DNA of 64,000 nucleotides from Edaphobacter lichenicola (GTDB lineage Bacteria > Acidobacteriota > Terriglobia > Terriglobales > Acidobacteriaceae): contig NZ_CP073696.1 of assembly GCF_025264645.1 (NCBI RefSeq), positions 5,270,001-5,334,000 of the forward strand, read 5' to 3'. Position 1 is the stretch's first letter, and each line of letters starts with the position of its first letter. The position numbers were made by a program, and so were the translations under genes. The notes below the pieces were generated by a model, which was not told the DNA's origin, did not search any database, and worked only from the letters and a program-made list of their open reading frames with translations. Shown one piece after another: positions 16,229 to 26,600 of the stretch.

Positions 16229-18742
16229 TTATTCAGCACGGAGTGCAGTTGTCGGATCAACCGAGGATGCTCGACGTGCAGGGATGACGGCAGCCAGTAG
16301 TGCCACCATCGCAATCAGGAATACGACAGCGATCAACGTGAACGGATCTGCTGTGGATACACCGAAGAGTTGGCTCTGCAATAGTCTTCCGAGCACGATG
16401 GAGCAGGGAATCGCGACCAGAACGCCGATTCCCGCCAGCCGCAACACATCCAGGAGAACCAGCCGGGACACTCCGAGGCGCGTGGACCCGAGCGCGATGC
16501 GAATGCCAATCTCCCGCGTGCGTTGCGCAGTCGAAAACGCAAGAACGCCGTAGAGGCCGACGCCAGCGAGCATCGTTGCAAGCAGGCCGAACGAGATCGC
16601 CAGTAGCTCGATCAACCGCTCATTCGAAAGCGTGGTGTCGATCTGATCGTCCATCGTTCTCATCTCGTCCACAGCGAGGCCCGGCGCGATCTGTTTGATC
16701 GTCTGCCGCACAAGTGCGAAAGCCTGCTCAGGCTGTGTCGCCGTGCGGACGTAGAAATAGAGCTGGTCTACTTTTTTTTGCTGTTTCAGTGGGGTGAAGA
16801 CTGTTGGGTTTACCGCGTCGCGCAGGTTGCGGTGCTTCGCGTCTCGGGTGACGCCCACGATGGTCATGTACTCCGGCGTCTTGACGTCTTCTCCTGGTGC
16901 CAGGCGACGTCCGATGGCTGCGGCAGAGTTGGTGAAGTAATGCTTTGCAAAGCTCTCGTTCACGATCACGACAGGCGGGTGCGTGGCGTCGTCGTCTTCG
17001 CTAAAACTGCGTCCGACGAGCACAGGCTCCTGCATTGCGTGAAAGAAGCTTGGAGTGACGTCGGGGATTTCAACGATGTATTCGTCGTCGGAGGGAGCGT
17101 TGTAACCCTCAACCGTGAAGTCTCCGCTGTGGCCTGTGTCGGCCAGCTCCGGATCATCGGACGCGCCTACGGACTGCACTCCAGGTAGCGCCGCCATCGT
17201 GTCTAACATCTGCTGATGCAGCGCTGGTATTTTTTCCTTTGGGTATCCGGAGAGCAGCGGGTCGACGTGAAACGTGATCAGGTGCGATGTGTTGATTCCG
17301 GTATCGACGTGTTTCAAATTCTGCATCGTACGCACAAATAAACCAGAGGCAACCAGAAGCAAAACGCTGAGGCCAACCTGCAGGGAGACGATGAGCCGCC
17401 GAAAGTTCAGTGTGCCGCCGGAGGCCGTCGTTGTTTGCTGCTTCAGCGAGTTCACGATGTCCGGCCTCAACAACTGTACTGCGGGTGCGAGGCTGAACAA
17501 GACGCTGACACCGAGTGCGATCGCAAAATTGAAAGCCAGCAGTCGAGCGTCGAGCGTGGTCGTGAACGCTGTCGATCCGTCTGTAGCCAGTTGCTGCACG
17601 AGCGCATGAAGGCACATCGGGGCGATCAACAATCCGGCTGCTCCTCCGGCAAGGCCGATCAACACTCCTTCCAGCAGGAGCTGCTGTATGACGCGCCGTG
17701 CATTCGCGCCGAGCGCGTATCGCAGCGAGAACTCGCGCACTCTCGCTGCCGACCGTACCAGCAGCAGGCTTGCCACGTTGACGGCGGCGATCAAGAGCAC
17801 AAGGAGCGCCATTCCCATGACGGCATACAGCGGTTTCTGGAGCGAATCGCGCTCATACGAGAGCCCCCGCGCACCGGGAGCGATGACCAGCTCGCTGCGG
17901 GTCAGGTACTCATCAACAAAGCGCTGCGACTTGGTTCCCAACGCTTTTAATTCTTCTGCACGCAATGCGTGCCACAGAGGAGCCATCGCCACCTGGGCGT
18001 GCTGCGGCGTCTCACCCGCCTTTAACCGGCCAATGATATTCATCCATCGATCGGTGTGGTCTTGCAGCCGTTTTCCTCTTCCTGGAATTACCTGATCCAA
18101 CATCGACATCGGCACGAAGACATCGGGGAGCTGTCCCCACACCGCACTTTGAAACGTTGGCGCGGCAACTCCGATAATCTGAAAGGGTGCGCCGTTGATC
18201 GAGATGGTCTCGCCCACTGCGCGAGGGTCTGCTCCAAGATGCGTCTGCCAGTAACGATGGTTCAGAACAACCACGGGATTTGCTCCCGGAGTCGTATCGT
18301 CGCTCGCAGTCAGCAATCGGCCTTGCGCAGCAGGAACTCCGAGAACGCTGAAGTAGTTTCCACTCACGATCTCCGCATCCGCGAAGTCTGACGCATCGTT
18401 TCGCGTGATGCCGATCCCGGCAGGAGCCGTCGCGATCAAGCCGTTGAATGCAGTGCCGCGGTCGCGCAGGTCGCGATACATTGGATAGGAGAAGGACTGC
18501 TCCACGCCTGCGCCATGATTGCTGGAGTGACCGTCCCACGCCTTCCCAGTGCCGCTCAGCACTACGAGCTGCTCCGGCGCGCGTACCGGCAGCGAGCGCA
18601 ACAGCGCCTGGTCCAGTAGCGAGAAGATCGCGGTATTCGCGCCCACGCCCAGGGCCAGCGTCAGCACCGCCGTGATCATGAACCCCGGCGAGCGTTTGAT
18701 CTGGCGTAATGAAAAGCGAAGGTCCTGAATCAGTGTCTGCAT
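16229..18742 (-). CDS. ABC transporter permease of the ADOP family (MacB core plus FtsX domains)
   Basis: An 837-residue membrane protein from ATG 18742 (MQTLIQDLRFSLRQIKRSPGF, the usual ADOP N-terminus). TM1 (ITAVLTLALGVGANTAIF) is followed by a MacB-like periplasmic core, three central helices (from MGMALLVLLIAAVNVASLLLV), a second core, and a C-terminal FtsX domain (LGVSRLVLLDVLRLAGIGVLVA). Two permease halves on one chain are typical of these proteins, which are greatly expanded in Acidobacteria. The substrate is unknown. No ATPase subunit gene is next to it. A U-tailed hairpin shared with msrA lies just downstream. Confidence 0.93.
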   Translation of the reverse strand: MQTLIQDLRFSLRQIKRSPGFMITAVLTLALGVGANTAIFSLLDQALLRSLPVRAPEQLVVLSGTGKAWDGHSSNHGAGVEQSFSYPMYRDLRDRGTAFNGLIATAPAGIGITRNDASDFADAEIVSGNYFSVLGVPAAQGRLLTASDDTTPGANPVVVLNHRYWQTHLGADPRAVGETISINGAPFQIIGVAAPTFQSAVWGQLPDVFVPMSMLDQVIPGRGKRLQDHTDRWMNIIGRLKAGETPQHAQVAMAPLWHALRAEELKALGTKSQRFVDEYLTRSELVIAPGARGLSYERDSLQKPLYAVMGMALLVLLIAAVNVASLLLVRSAARVREFSLRYALGANARRVIQQLLLEGVLIGLAGGAAGLLIAPMCLHALVQQLATDGSTAFTTTLDARLLAFNFAIALGVSVLFSLAPAVQLLRPDIVNSLKQQTTTASGGTLNFRRLIVSLQVGLSVLLLVASGLFVRTMQNLKHVDTGINTSHLITFHVDPLLSGYPKEKIPALHQQMLDTMAALPGVQSVGASDDPELADTGHSGDFTVEGYNAPSDDEYIVEIPDVTPSFFHAMQEPVLVGRSFSEDDDATHPPVVIVNESFAKHYFTNSAAAIGRRLAPGEDVKTPEYMTIVGVTRDAKHRNLRDAVNPTVFTPLKQQKKVDQLYFYVRTATQPEQAFALVRQTIKQIAPGLAVDEMRTMDDQIDTTLSNERLIELLAISFGLLATMLAGVGLYGVLAFSTAQRTREIGIRIALGSTRLGVSRLVLLDVLRLAGIGVLVAIPCSIVLGRLLQSQLFGVSTADPFTLIAVVFLIAMVALLAAVIPARRASSVDPTTALRAE

Positions 18743-19215
18743 CGCTGCCTGTACCTCGAGAAGTGATGGGGATATCAGTTGCAGTCGTAGTGCCAATTGA
18801 ACCAATGGCTATCCTGTTGTAAACAGGGCCGTGTTCCAGCGTCAGCCCAAGTGAGGCTGTTCATCCATGGAGCGTTCTGTCCGTTTGCGGACGCGATCCG
18901 GCGCACATCGTGATGCCCACAACAAACTCATCGCCAATCGCAGGGGGACTGTGCTATTCTTATTTTGTACTCTGGAAAAAAGGAGTGCGGGCATCGCAGG
19001 CAAAGACTCTTCATGGACTTCGGAGTTTGGCCAGAGACTGCGATTCGCCTCTTCCCACCGCAGACCTTCCCGAAGTTTGGAAGACGCGCTGGTTGCTCTG
19101 GCTGGAAGACCCGTCATCGGACGAGTCTCGCCGTGCAGCAGCAGCGCTTCGACAATCGACAGCAATGCTGACTAATTGAATCCATGGTGCCATACGACGG
19201 CACCCCTGCACCCCT
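18743..19215. other. intergenic region with no confident gene
   Basis: About 470 bases between the divergent ADOP permease and the helicase. Overlapping short frames occur on both strands. The most protein-like is a plus frame ending at 19179, whose last 35 residues include KTRWLLWLEDPSSDES, but it lacks a clear start or ribosome site. A short A-rich segment before AGGAG near 18980 could be a ribosome site without a convincing gene. Confidence 0.3.
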
Positions 19216-20772
19216 ATGTCGCTTGATAAACACCAGACAGGAAAAACTTTGACCTCCGCAACCTTAGAATCCAACGAACAGATCACATCGAACGACCAGC
19301 AGTCCACGACGCAGACGAACATGTTGCTTGCCAACCCAGCCGGTCTCCCGCTTGTGGATGACGTTCGCTTTACCGACTTCAACATCTCGGACTCCCTCAA
19401 GAACCGCCTTACCAGCGCCGGCTTCAGCATGCCGACCCCCGTACAGGCGAAGGCCATCCCGCCCGCGCTCGAAGGCGCCGACATCCTGGCCACTGCCTCA
19501 ACCGGCACCGGCAAGACCCTCAGCTTTCTCATCCCGATGATCCAGCGCATGGACGCGAACTCCGTGCCCAGCACCAAGGGCAAGCGCGGTCCAATCCGTG
19601 CCCTCATCCTGCTGCCGACGCGCGAGCTCGCCATGCAGGTGCTTGAGGCTTATTGGAAGCTCGTTCCCGGTTCGAAGAGTGACGCTGTGCTCGTCTGCGG
19701 CGGCCTCTCCGAGAACAACCAGCTCGATCAGCTCGACCGCGGCCCACGTCTCGTCGTTGCCACACCTGGCCGCCTCGAAGACTTCCTCCGCCGCCGCGAG
19801 ATCAACATCAACTCCGTCGAGATGCTCGTCCTGGACGAAGTGGATCGCATGCTCGACATGGGCTTCCTTCCTGCCATCCGCCGCATCGTGGGCGCGCTGC
19901 CGAAGACCCGTCAGACCATGTGCTACTCGGCGACCCTCGACGCGAACATCCGCGAGATCGTCCGCGACTACGTCAACAAGCCAGTTCGCATCGAGATCGG
20001 CACCACCTCCAAGCCCAGCGACCGCGTCGAACTCCGCGTCTACACCGTCATGCAGGACCAGAAGCTTGGCCTGCTCGACCAGATGCTGAAGCAGGAAGAG
20101 GGAACCTTCCTCGTGTTCTCGCGTACCAAGCACGGCGCCGACCGCATCTCGAAGAAGCTTGAGAAGCTAGGCCACGACGCTGATGTGATCCACGGGGATC
20201 GCAGCCAGTCGCAGCGCACTGCGGCTCTGAAGGGCTTCGCCACTGGCCGTCATCGCGTTCTCGTAGCGACTGACGTTGCCGCCCGCGGTATCGACGTCAA
20301 CGACATCGCGCACGTCGTCAACTACGATCTGCCCAATGCGTCGGACGACTTCGTTCACCGCATCGGCCGCACCGGCCGCGCCGGCAAGAAGGGCGTCGCT
20401 ACGACGTTCGTCATGCCGCAGGAGCGTCACGATGCACGCAAGCTCGAGCGTGAACTGAAGATAAAGTTCGAGTGGCGCGAGGCCGATAAGAACCTTGAGA
20501 AGGAAGTCCGCAACGCGCCCCTCGACACAACAGCTCAGGGACAGGACCTCATGCAGCTTGAAACCCGCTCCTGGAAGGGTAACGACCCCGTCACGCCGAT
20601 GACGACTCCTAACGCCAACTACGGCGCCAAAAAGACCGGCTTCCGTAGCCGTAGCGGCGGTGGTGGCTTCTCCGGCGGACGCAACTCCGGCGGCCGTGGC
20701 CCCGGCGGTCGCCCGAGCAGCAACAGCCGCCCCGGCAGCAGCCGCTCCGGCCCAGCTCGCCGCGGCCAGTAA
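19216..20772 (+). CDS. DEAD-box-type ATP-dependent RNA helicase with RG-rich tail
   Basis: A 518-residue helicase. After a 45-residue polar extension come the Q motif (FSMPTPVQAKAIP), Walker A (ASTGTGKT), motif Ia (LLPTRELAMQ), motif II written DEVD rather than DEAD (VLDEVDRMLDMGF), SAT (CYSATLD), and motifs IV-VI including ATDVAARGIDV and HRIGRTGRAG. The last 50 residues are Gly/Arg/Ser-rich (RSRSGGGGFSGGRNSG...), as in RhlE-type helicases that use such tails to bind RNA. It probably acts in RNA remodelling, decay or ribosome assembly. Confidence 0.95.
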   Translation: MSLDKHQTGKTLTSATLESNEQITSNDQQSTTQTNMLLANPAGLPLVDDVRFTDFNISDSLKNRLTSAGFSMPTPVQAKAIPPALEGADILATASTGTGKTLSFLIPMIQRMDANSVPSTKGKRGPIRALILLPTRELAMQVLEAYWKLVPGSKSDAVLVCGGLSENNQLDQLDRGPRLVVATPGRLEDFLRRREININSVEMLVLDEVDRMLDMGFLPAIRRIVGALPKTRQTMCYSATLDANIREIVRDYVNKPVRIEIGTTSKPSDRVELRVYTVMQDQKLGLLDQMLKQEEGTFLVFSRTKHGADRISKKLEKLGHDADVIHGDRSQSQRTAALKGFATGRHRVLVATDVAARGIDVNDIAHVVNYDLPNASDDFVHRIGRTGRAGKKGVATTFVMPQERHDARKLERELKIKFEWREADKNLEKEVRNAPLDTTAQGQDLMQLETRSWKGNDPVTPMTTPNANYGAKKTGFRSRSGGGGFSGGRNSGGRGPGGRPSSNSRPGSSRSGPARRGQ

Positions 20773-21087
20773 ACTCAAGCCAAGACGAGACGCTCAGACA
20801 CAAAAACGCTCCACTCTGCCAGCCAACCAGCCGCAGAGCGGAGTGTTCGTCTTCCCGGGGATCTCACACCCCTCCGCCTAGCGCATTCTCATCGAACACC
20901 AACCGGTTCGGTAGACTTCTCGCACAATTCTCCGGCCCCGCTCGACGAAACGAGGCTGTGAGCATCGGAATCAACGTCGAAAAGCGATAGAACCACATCT
21001 AATGGAGTGGTACCTGCTGTTACGGCGAATATTCACGCTCGCGACGCGAAAATCGTTACATTCCCCAGCTAAAATGAAAGTAATACC
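20773..21087. other. intergenic region between helicase and ABC-F genes
   Basis: 315 bases. The first part holds the helicase 3' hairpin. The remainder is non-coding, with an A-rich patch (CTAAAATGAAAGTAATACC) just before the ABC-F start. No confident promoter pair. Confidence 0.35.
20805..20852 (+). terminator. hairpin after the helicase gene
   Basis: Imperfect inverted repeat AACGCTCCACTCTGC (20805-20819) and GCAGAGCGGAGTGTT (20833-20847) with one mismatch and a 13-base loop; only a weak T-rich tail follows. Confidence 0.5.
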
Positions 21088-22725
21088 ATGATCTCAGTTT
21101 CCAACGTCACTATGCGCTATGGCTCGAAGCTCCTCTTCGAGGATGTCTCCGTCACCTTCACGACCGGTCGCCGCTACGGCCTCACCGGTCCCAACGGCGC
21201 CGGCAAGTCCACCTTCATGAAGTGCCTTACCGGCGAGATTGACCCGCAGAAGGGGACCGTCGTCCGCCCCAAAAAGATCGGCGTTCTCAAGCAGGACCAG
21301 TACGAGTTCGACGCCTACCGCGTCATCGATACCGTCATCATGGGCAACAAGGCGCTGTGGGCCGCTCTTGAAGAGCGCGAGATCATCTACGCCAAGGCCG
21401 AGATGACCGACGAAGACGGCTCTCGCCTCGGCGAACTCGAAGGCATCGTCGGCGACGAAGACGGCTACGAGGCAGAGTCCAATGCCGCCGTCCTCCTGCA
21501 AGGTCTCGACATCCCCGATGAACTTCACGAGCGCAAGATGTCCGAGCTTCAGGGTGGCCAGAAGGTTCGCGTCCTGCTTGCCCAGGCGCTCTTCGGCAAT
21601 CCTCAGGCCCTGCTGCTCGACGAGCCCACCAACTACCTTGACCTCGAGTCCATCCACTGGCTCCAGGACTTCCTCATCCGCTACAGCGGCACCGTCATCA
21701 CCATCTCGCACGATCGGCACTTCCTCAACAACGTCTGCACCCACATCGCCGACATCGACTACGAGACCATCATCACCTACAACGGCGGCTACGACGACAT
21801 GGTCTTCCAGAAGACCAGCGTCCGCACCCGTATCGAGAGCCAGAACGAGCAGCGCGAAAAGAAGATCGCCCAGTTGAACGACTTCATCGCCCGCTTCTCG
21901 GCCGGTACGCGCTCTTCGCAGGTGAACTCTCGCAAGAAGGAAGTCGAACGTCTCGCCACCAGCGAGCTTGCCCGCTCCAACATCGCACGCCCCTTCATTA
22001 GCTTCAAGATGGAGCGGCCCTCCGGCAAAAACGTCATCGAGTTCGAGAAGGTCAACAAGAGCTACGAGCAGAAGGACGGCAAGACTGAGCACGTCATCAA
22101 CAACTTCACCGCCTCGGTCACTCGCGGCGACAAGGTGATCCTGATGGGTCGCAACGGGCAGGGCAAGACCACCCTCCTTAAGGCGCTCCTCGCAAACGGC
22201 CCCGGCATCGAAGAGAAGGATGTCTCCATCGACTCCGGCACGGTCAAGTGGGGTCACGAGGTCTCGATCGGCTACTTCGCGCAGGACCACAAAGGCTCGA
22301 TCCAACTCGGTATGACAGCCAGCGACTGGCTGCACCAGTTCGATCCGCAGGCCACCAAGGAAGACATTCGCGGCATCCTTGGCCAGATGCTCTTCAAAGG
22401 CGAAGAGGGCCTCAAGAAGACCGACGCACTCTCCGGGGGCGAAGCGGCTCGTTTGCTCTTCTGCAAGATCATGTTGCAGAAGCCGAATGTCCTGGTCCTC
22501 GACGAACCCACCAACCACTTGGACCTCGAGAGCATCAACGCCCTGAACCAGGCGATCCAGAAGTATGAAGGCACTGTCTTCCTGGTCACGCACGACCAGG
22601 ACCTGATCGAGGAGGCCGGCACACGCATCTGGCACTTCGAAGGCGGCCCTACCGACTTCCACATCACCGACCATAAGGGTCCCTACGAGGAGTATCAGCA
22701 GCAACTCGCTATCGCTGCGAAGTAA
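21088..22725 (+). CDS. ABC-F family ATPase, YbiT-like
   Basis: A 545-residue soluble protein with two ABC ATPase domains and no membrane segments. First domain: Walker A GPNGAGKST, signature-like SELQGGQKVRV, Walker B LLLDEPTNYLDLES. Second: GRNGQGKTT, ALSGGEAARLLFC, VLVLDEPTNHLDLES. Between them is the charged ABC-F linker (QNEQREKKIAQLNDFIARF...). The sequence style and length match the YbiT subgroup of translation-associated ABC-F factors that bind the ribosomal E site. Antibiotic-protection function is not implied. A head-to-head repeat pair begins right after the stop. Confidence 0.95.
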   Translation: MISVSNVTMRYGSKLLFEDVSVTFTTGRRYGLTGPNGAGKSTFMKCLTGEIDPQKGTVVRPKKIGVLKQDQYEFDAYRVIDTVIMGNKALWAALEEREIIYAKAEMTDEDGSRLGELEGIVGDEDGYEAESNAAVLLQGLDIPDELHERKMSELQGGQKVRVLLAQALFGNPQALLLDEPTNYLDLESIHWLQDFLIRYSGTVITISHDRHFLNNVCTHIADIDYETIITYNGGYDDMVFQKTSVRTRIESQNEQREKKIAQLNDFIARFSAGTRSSQVNSRKKEVERLATSELARSNIARPFISFKMERPSGKNVIEFEKVNKSYEQKDGKTEHVINNFTASVTRGDKVILMGRNGQGKTTLLKALLANGPGIEEKDVSIDSGTVKWGHEVSIGYFAQDHKGSIQLGMTASDWLHQFDPQATKEDIRGILGQMLFKGEEGLKKTDALSGGEAARLLFCKIMLQKPNVLVLDEPTNHLDLESINALNQAIQKYEGTVFLVTHDQDLIEEAGTRIWHFEGGPTDFHITDHKGPYEEYQQQLAIAAK

Positions 22726-22726
22726 G

Positions 22727-22770
22727 ATGTCCTGCTGCGCGCGGCGTGGTCACTTCGTGACTTTTGTACC
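22727..22770 (-). repeat. hairpin repeat, inverted and partly deleted copy
   Basis: Read on the minus strand it gives GGTACAAAAGTCACGAAG then TGACC and a shortened GC-rich block ending in CAGGACAT. This matches the element at 56311-56411, with the middle hairpin region reduced. It begins one base after the ABC-F stop codon. Confidence 0.7.
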
Positions 22771-22787
22771 GGTCTCGCTAAAACTTG

Positions 22788-22833
22788 GTCCTCCCGTTGG
22801 TCGGCACATGCTAATTCCGACCAACGGGAGGAC
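22788..22833. repeat. perfect 17-bp palindrome joining two repeat copies
   Basis: Arms GTCCTCCCGTTGGTCGG (22788-22804) and CCGACCAACGGGAGGAC (22817-22833) around a 12-base loop. The right arm is the 5' end of the element seen again at 56314, so the palindrome marks where two copies meet head to head. It could also terminate ABC-F transcription. Confidence 0.8.
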
Positions 22834-22913
22834 TGTTGCTTATCATCCTGCAACGACAGGTAGACACGTCACGAAGAGACCGCCTCCGAGCAGGAGGCAC
22901 GTCCGGCAGGACC
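22817..22913 (+). repeat. hairpin repeat, forward divergent copy
   Basis: Shares CCGACCAACGGGAGG at the start, GTCACGAAGAGAC, and CGTCCGGCAGGAC at the end with the copies around hisA. Its second hairpin has stem GCCTCC/GGAGGC instead of CCCAC/GTGGG, a paired change that keeps the stem. Confidence 0.7.
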
Positions 22914-22956
22914 TAACTTTCCAAAAAGTGGGATACTAAATCCGAACAGGAGTCCG

Positions 22957-23358
22957 ATGCCCACCGCCGAACCCATCAAAAACCGAGGCAAAAACGTCCT
23001 CGGGCAGCCCCTCGATATCTGCGGCTGCGAGCCCATGACCGGCTTCTACCGCACCGGTTGTTGCGAGACCGGCCCCGACGATCACGGTGTCCACACCATC
23101 TGCTGCGTTGTCGACGCTGCCTTCCTTGAAGCCTCCAAAGCCCTGGGCAACGACCTCAGTACCCCCATGCCGCAGTTTGGCTTTGCCGGCCTCAAACCGG
23201 GAGACCGCTGGTGTGTCTGTGCTGCCCGCTGGCTCCAGGTTCAACAGGCCGGAGCCGCCTGCCCCATCATCCTCGAAGCCACCCACGAGAATACCCTCAA
23301 GATTGTTCCTTTCGAACTCCTCATTCAGTACGCGGTGATCCCCAGTCAGCTTCACTAG
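22957..23358 (+). CDS. DUF2237 family protein
   Basis: A 133-residue cysteine-rich cytoplasmic protein matching the DUF2237 pattern: NVLGQPLDICGCEPMTGFYR, then GCCETGPDDHGVHTICCVV, and GLKPGDRWCVCAARW, with the central GNDLSTPMPQFGF. The family is small and without an assigned function. The gene follows the repeat pair by about 40 bases on the same strand as the ABC-F gene. Confidence 0.85.
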   Translation: MPTAEPIKNRGKNVLGQPLDICGCEPMTGFYRTGCCETGPDDHGVHTICCVVDAAFLEASKALGNDLSTPMPQFGFAGLKPGDRWCVCAARWLQVQQAGAACPIILEATHENTLKIVPFELLIQYAVIPSQLH

Positions 23359-23622
23359 CAACCGATTATCGCCTGCAAAAAGACGACATCGTTAAGGAAT
23401 AAAAGAGAAGATGCGCGCCAAAGTCGCATTTTGTAACTCTGCGTTAATAAATTCCCCTTGACAGCGCGGACCCCAAAGCCTGAGTGTTGAGATATCACGA
23501 AATTTCAATTTAAGGTTGCGCGCGAACGCCTTCTGCGGACATCACAGCAGGAGTCATAACAGCCAGCATCCCCTACACACACCGCTCTTTATCGTCGGTG
23601 TTTCTTCAGGAGCCAGTTACTC

Positions 23623-26600
23623 ATGAAACTTCCTTCAGCTTGTAGAAGCCTGCTTACGTGCGCTACAGCCGCCATCCTGTTTCTGTCCGCGGCCCATCCG
23701 GCCCTGAGCCAGACCTCAGGCGTCGGTAATATCAACGGCACCGTCACCGACGCGAGCGGCGCAACCGTTGCAAACGCCCCCGTCATCGTTCTCGACACCG
23801 ACACCGGCGTCTCCCGTGCGCTGACCACTAACGCCGACGGCTCCTACTCCGCCACCTTCCTTCAGCCCGGCAACTATGAAGTCATCGTCGGCGGCAACGG
23901 CTTCGGTAAGGTCGATCGCAAGAATCTCGTGCTCACCGTCGGCCAGATCCTCACCGTCGACGCTAAGCTCACAACGGCTTCGGTCACAACAGAGGTTGTC
24001 GTCACCAGTGAATCTCCCCTGATCGACACGGATAAGACCGAGGTCTCGCAGACCATCGGCCAACATCTCATTGAGAATCTGCCTGTCGCTTCGCGCAACT
24101 GGAGCGCCTTCGTTCTGAACACGCCCAACGTCACTCCAGACGGCGGCTCTGGCCTCGTCAGCTTCCACGGCATCAGCGGCCTCTACAATCAGAACTACGT
24201 CGACGGTTCCAATAACAACCAGATGCTCTTCTCGGAGGCCCGCGGCCGCGCCTCCGGTGCTCCCTACGTTTACTCCATCGACTCCATCAAGGAGTTTCAG
24301 GCAGAGACCTCCAACTACTCCGTCGAGTTTGGCCAGGCCGCCGGCGGTCAGGTCAACGCCATCACGAAGAGCGGAACGAACCAGTTTCACGGCGACGCCT
24401 TCTACTACCTTCGCTATCCCGACCTCAACGCCCTCGACCCGTACAACAAGTTTCAGGCGCTGCATAACAACGGCAACCCATTCCTTCTTACTCAGCCGGT
24501 TCACCAGCAGCATCAGTTTGGCGGTTCGGTCGGCGGCCCGATCATCAAAGACCGTCTCTTCTTCTTCTTTACCTATGACGGCTTCCGCAAGGTCGGCCGC
24601 GTTCTCTACTCCGACAACAACATCATCTCTTTGACGCCATCCGGACCGACATCCAGCTCCACAACCATCACCCCCACACAATGTCCAGCGACGATCACTG
24701 CTGCCCAGTGCACCAACGGCATTCAATTTCTCCTGAACGTCGGAAATATCGCTCCCGGTGACGCTCCTCCGTCGCGCTTCCAGAAGCAGAATCTTTTCTT
24801 TCCACGTCTCGACTGGCACATCAACAGCCGCAACGATGTCTTCGTCGACTACAACTTCGCCGACTACGACAGTACCTTCGGCTACAGCCCGGCCAACACC
24901 TTCAGCAACAGCTCGCCCAGTACAAACGGGCCTACGAGCTACCACGAGCGCTTCCTGGTCGCTGGTCTCACGACGCAGATCGGCAAAGCCTCCGTCAATC
25001 AGGTTCACTTTCAATTCGGTCAGGACCTGGAAACCGCGGGCGCCAACGCCTCCGGCCCAAGTGTTGCCACCGGCGTCCTTACCTTCGGTATGCCGAATGC
25101 TCTGCCACGCGTTGCTGAGCCCAATGAACATCGCATCCAGTTCACGGACGTCTTCTCGACGACCAAAGGCCGTCACTCCCTCAAGTTCGGTGGCGACGCC
25201 AACCTCGTTCATGAGGTCATGATCAATCTCTTCCAGGGTGGTGGCGTCTACAGCTACGGAGACTCCACTTCGCTGCTCAACTTTCAGGACTGGATCCAGG
25301 ATGCCTATGCCGGCCAGGCAGGAGACACCGATCCCTACGCCGGTTATCACTACAACACCTTCGTTCAGACCATCGACATCGTCAACACCAAGCCTGGTAC
25401 GCAGGGTAAGGACGACTTCTGGATGAAGATGTTTGACGGCTTCGCGGAGGATAGCTGGAAGCTCACTCCCAACTTCAACCTGATCGCTGGCGTCCGCTAC
25501 GACATCCAGCTCACCCCTGCTCCTGGTCTCGTCAATAACAACTTTCCACCCATCTCAACCGAGTACAGCCAGACCATCAAAAACGTCACCGACCGCGTAC
25601 AGCCTCGCGTCGGCTTCAGCTGGTCGCCCTACGCTGGCACAGTCGTTCGCGGCGGCTACGGACTCTTCTCCGCACTCAACCAGGGCAGCACCTACTACGC
25701 GATGCGGGTAGAGAACGGCGTCGTGCAGGTCAACTACAACTACACCGGTTGCGAGTCCTCGGTTGGCAATGTGGCTAAGGCCCGTTGCCCCACGGTGCCC
25801 AGCGCAACGAACAGTCTGCAGTATCCCCTGGTCCCGTTCCCGGTGACCGGGCCGTCTCTCTCCTCGGCGCTTTTTCCCTCGGGTGGAACCGCTCCCGCGG
25901 TCAACGGCCCAACAATCAAAGGCCCCCAGAGCTTCCACGGGCTTGACCCCAACTTCGTTCCACCCCTGGCGCATGAGTTTCAAATGGGCGTCGAGCAGAG
26001 CTTGCCCGGCAACATGTCTCTCTCGGTCGGCTACGTCGGCACCCGTGCTTTGCGTCTGCCCATCTTCCTCGATGCCAATCTCGTCGGACAAACCCCGCAC
26101 GGAACGGCAACGTACAACGTGACGGACTCGTCCAACAACGTGCTCCGCCAAATTACTGTGCCTGTGTACCTGCAGTCGGATCGTCGCAACTCGGCGATCA
26201 CCTCCATCAACACGGGATTCAGCGCAGCTAACACCTGGTACAACTCGCTCGCCATGACCGTTCGCCGTCCCTTCAGCAACGGTCTCGAGGTGCTGGCGAA
26301 CTTCACCTGGGCACGTGCGACCGACACCGGCCAGGTTGCCGGCACCTTCGGCACCTTCTATGGCGGCGACACACCGCTCGACCCCAACAACCCGCGCCGC
26401 GACAACGGTCCGTCCGATACTGACGTCCGCAATCGCTTCGCCCTCAGCTTCGTCTACCAGCCAAAGTTCTTCGAAGACTATAAGCTGGCCCGCGCAATCG
26501 TCGACGGGTTCACCTTCTCCGGTGGCTTCATCGCCTCCGGCGGACAGCCCATCTCTCTCGCTATGTCTGGCACCGTCTACTCCGGCACCGGCAGCAGCCT

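Noticed and set aside
18842..19179. Overlapping short frames on both strands between the ADOP permease and the helicase
   Set aside because: None has a good start or a recognisable family; the plus frame ending at 19179 is the least unlikely but remains unsupported.
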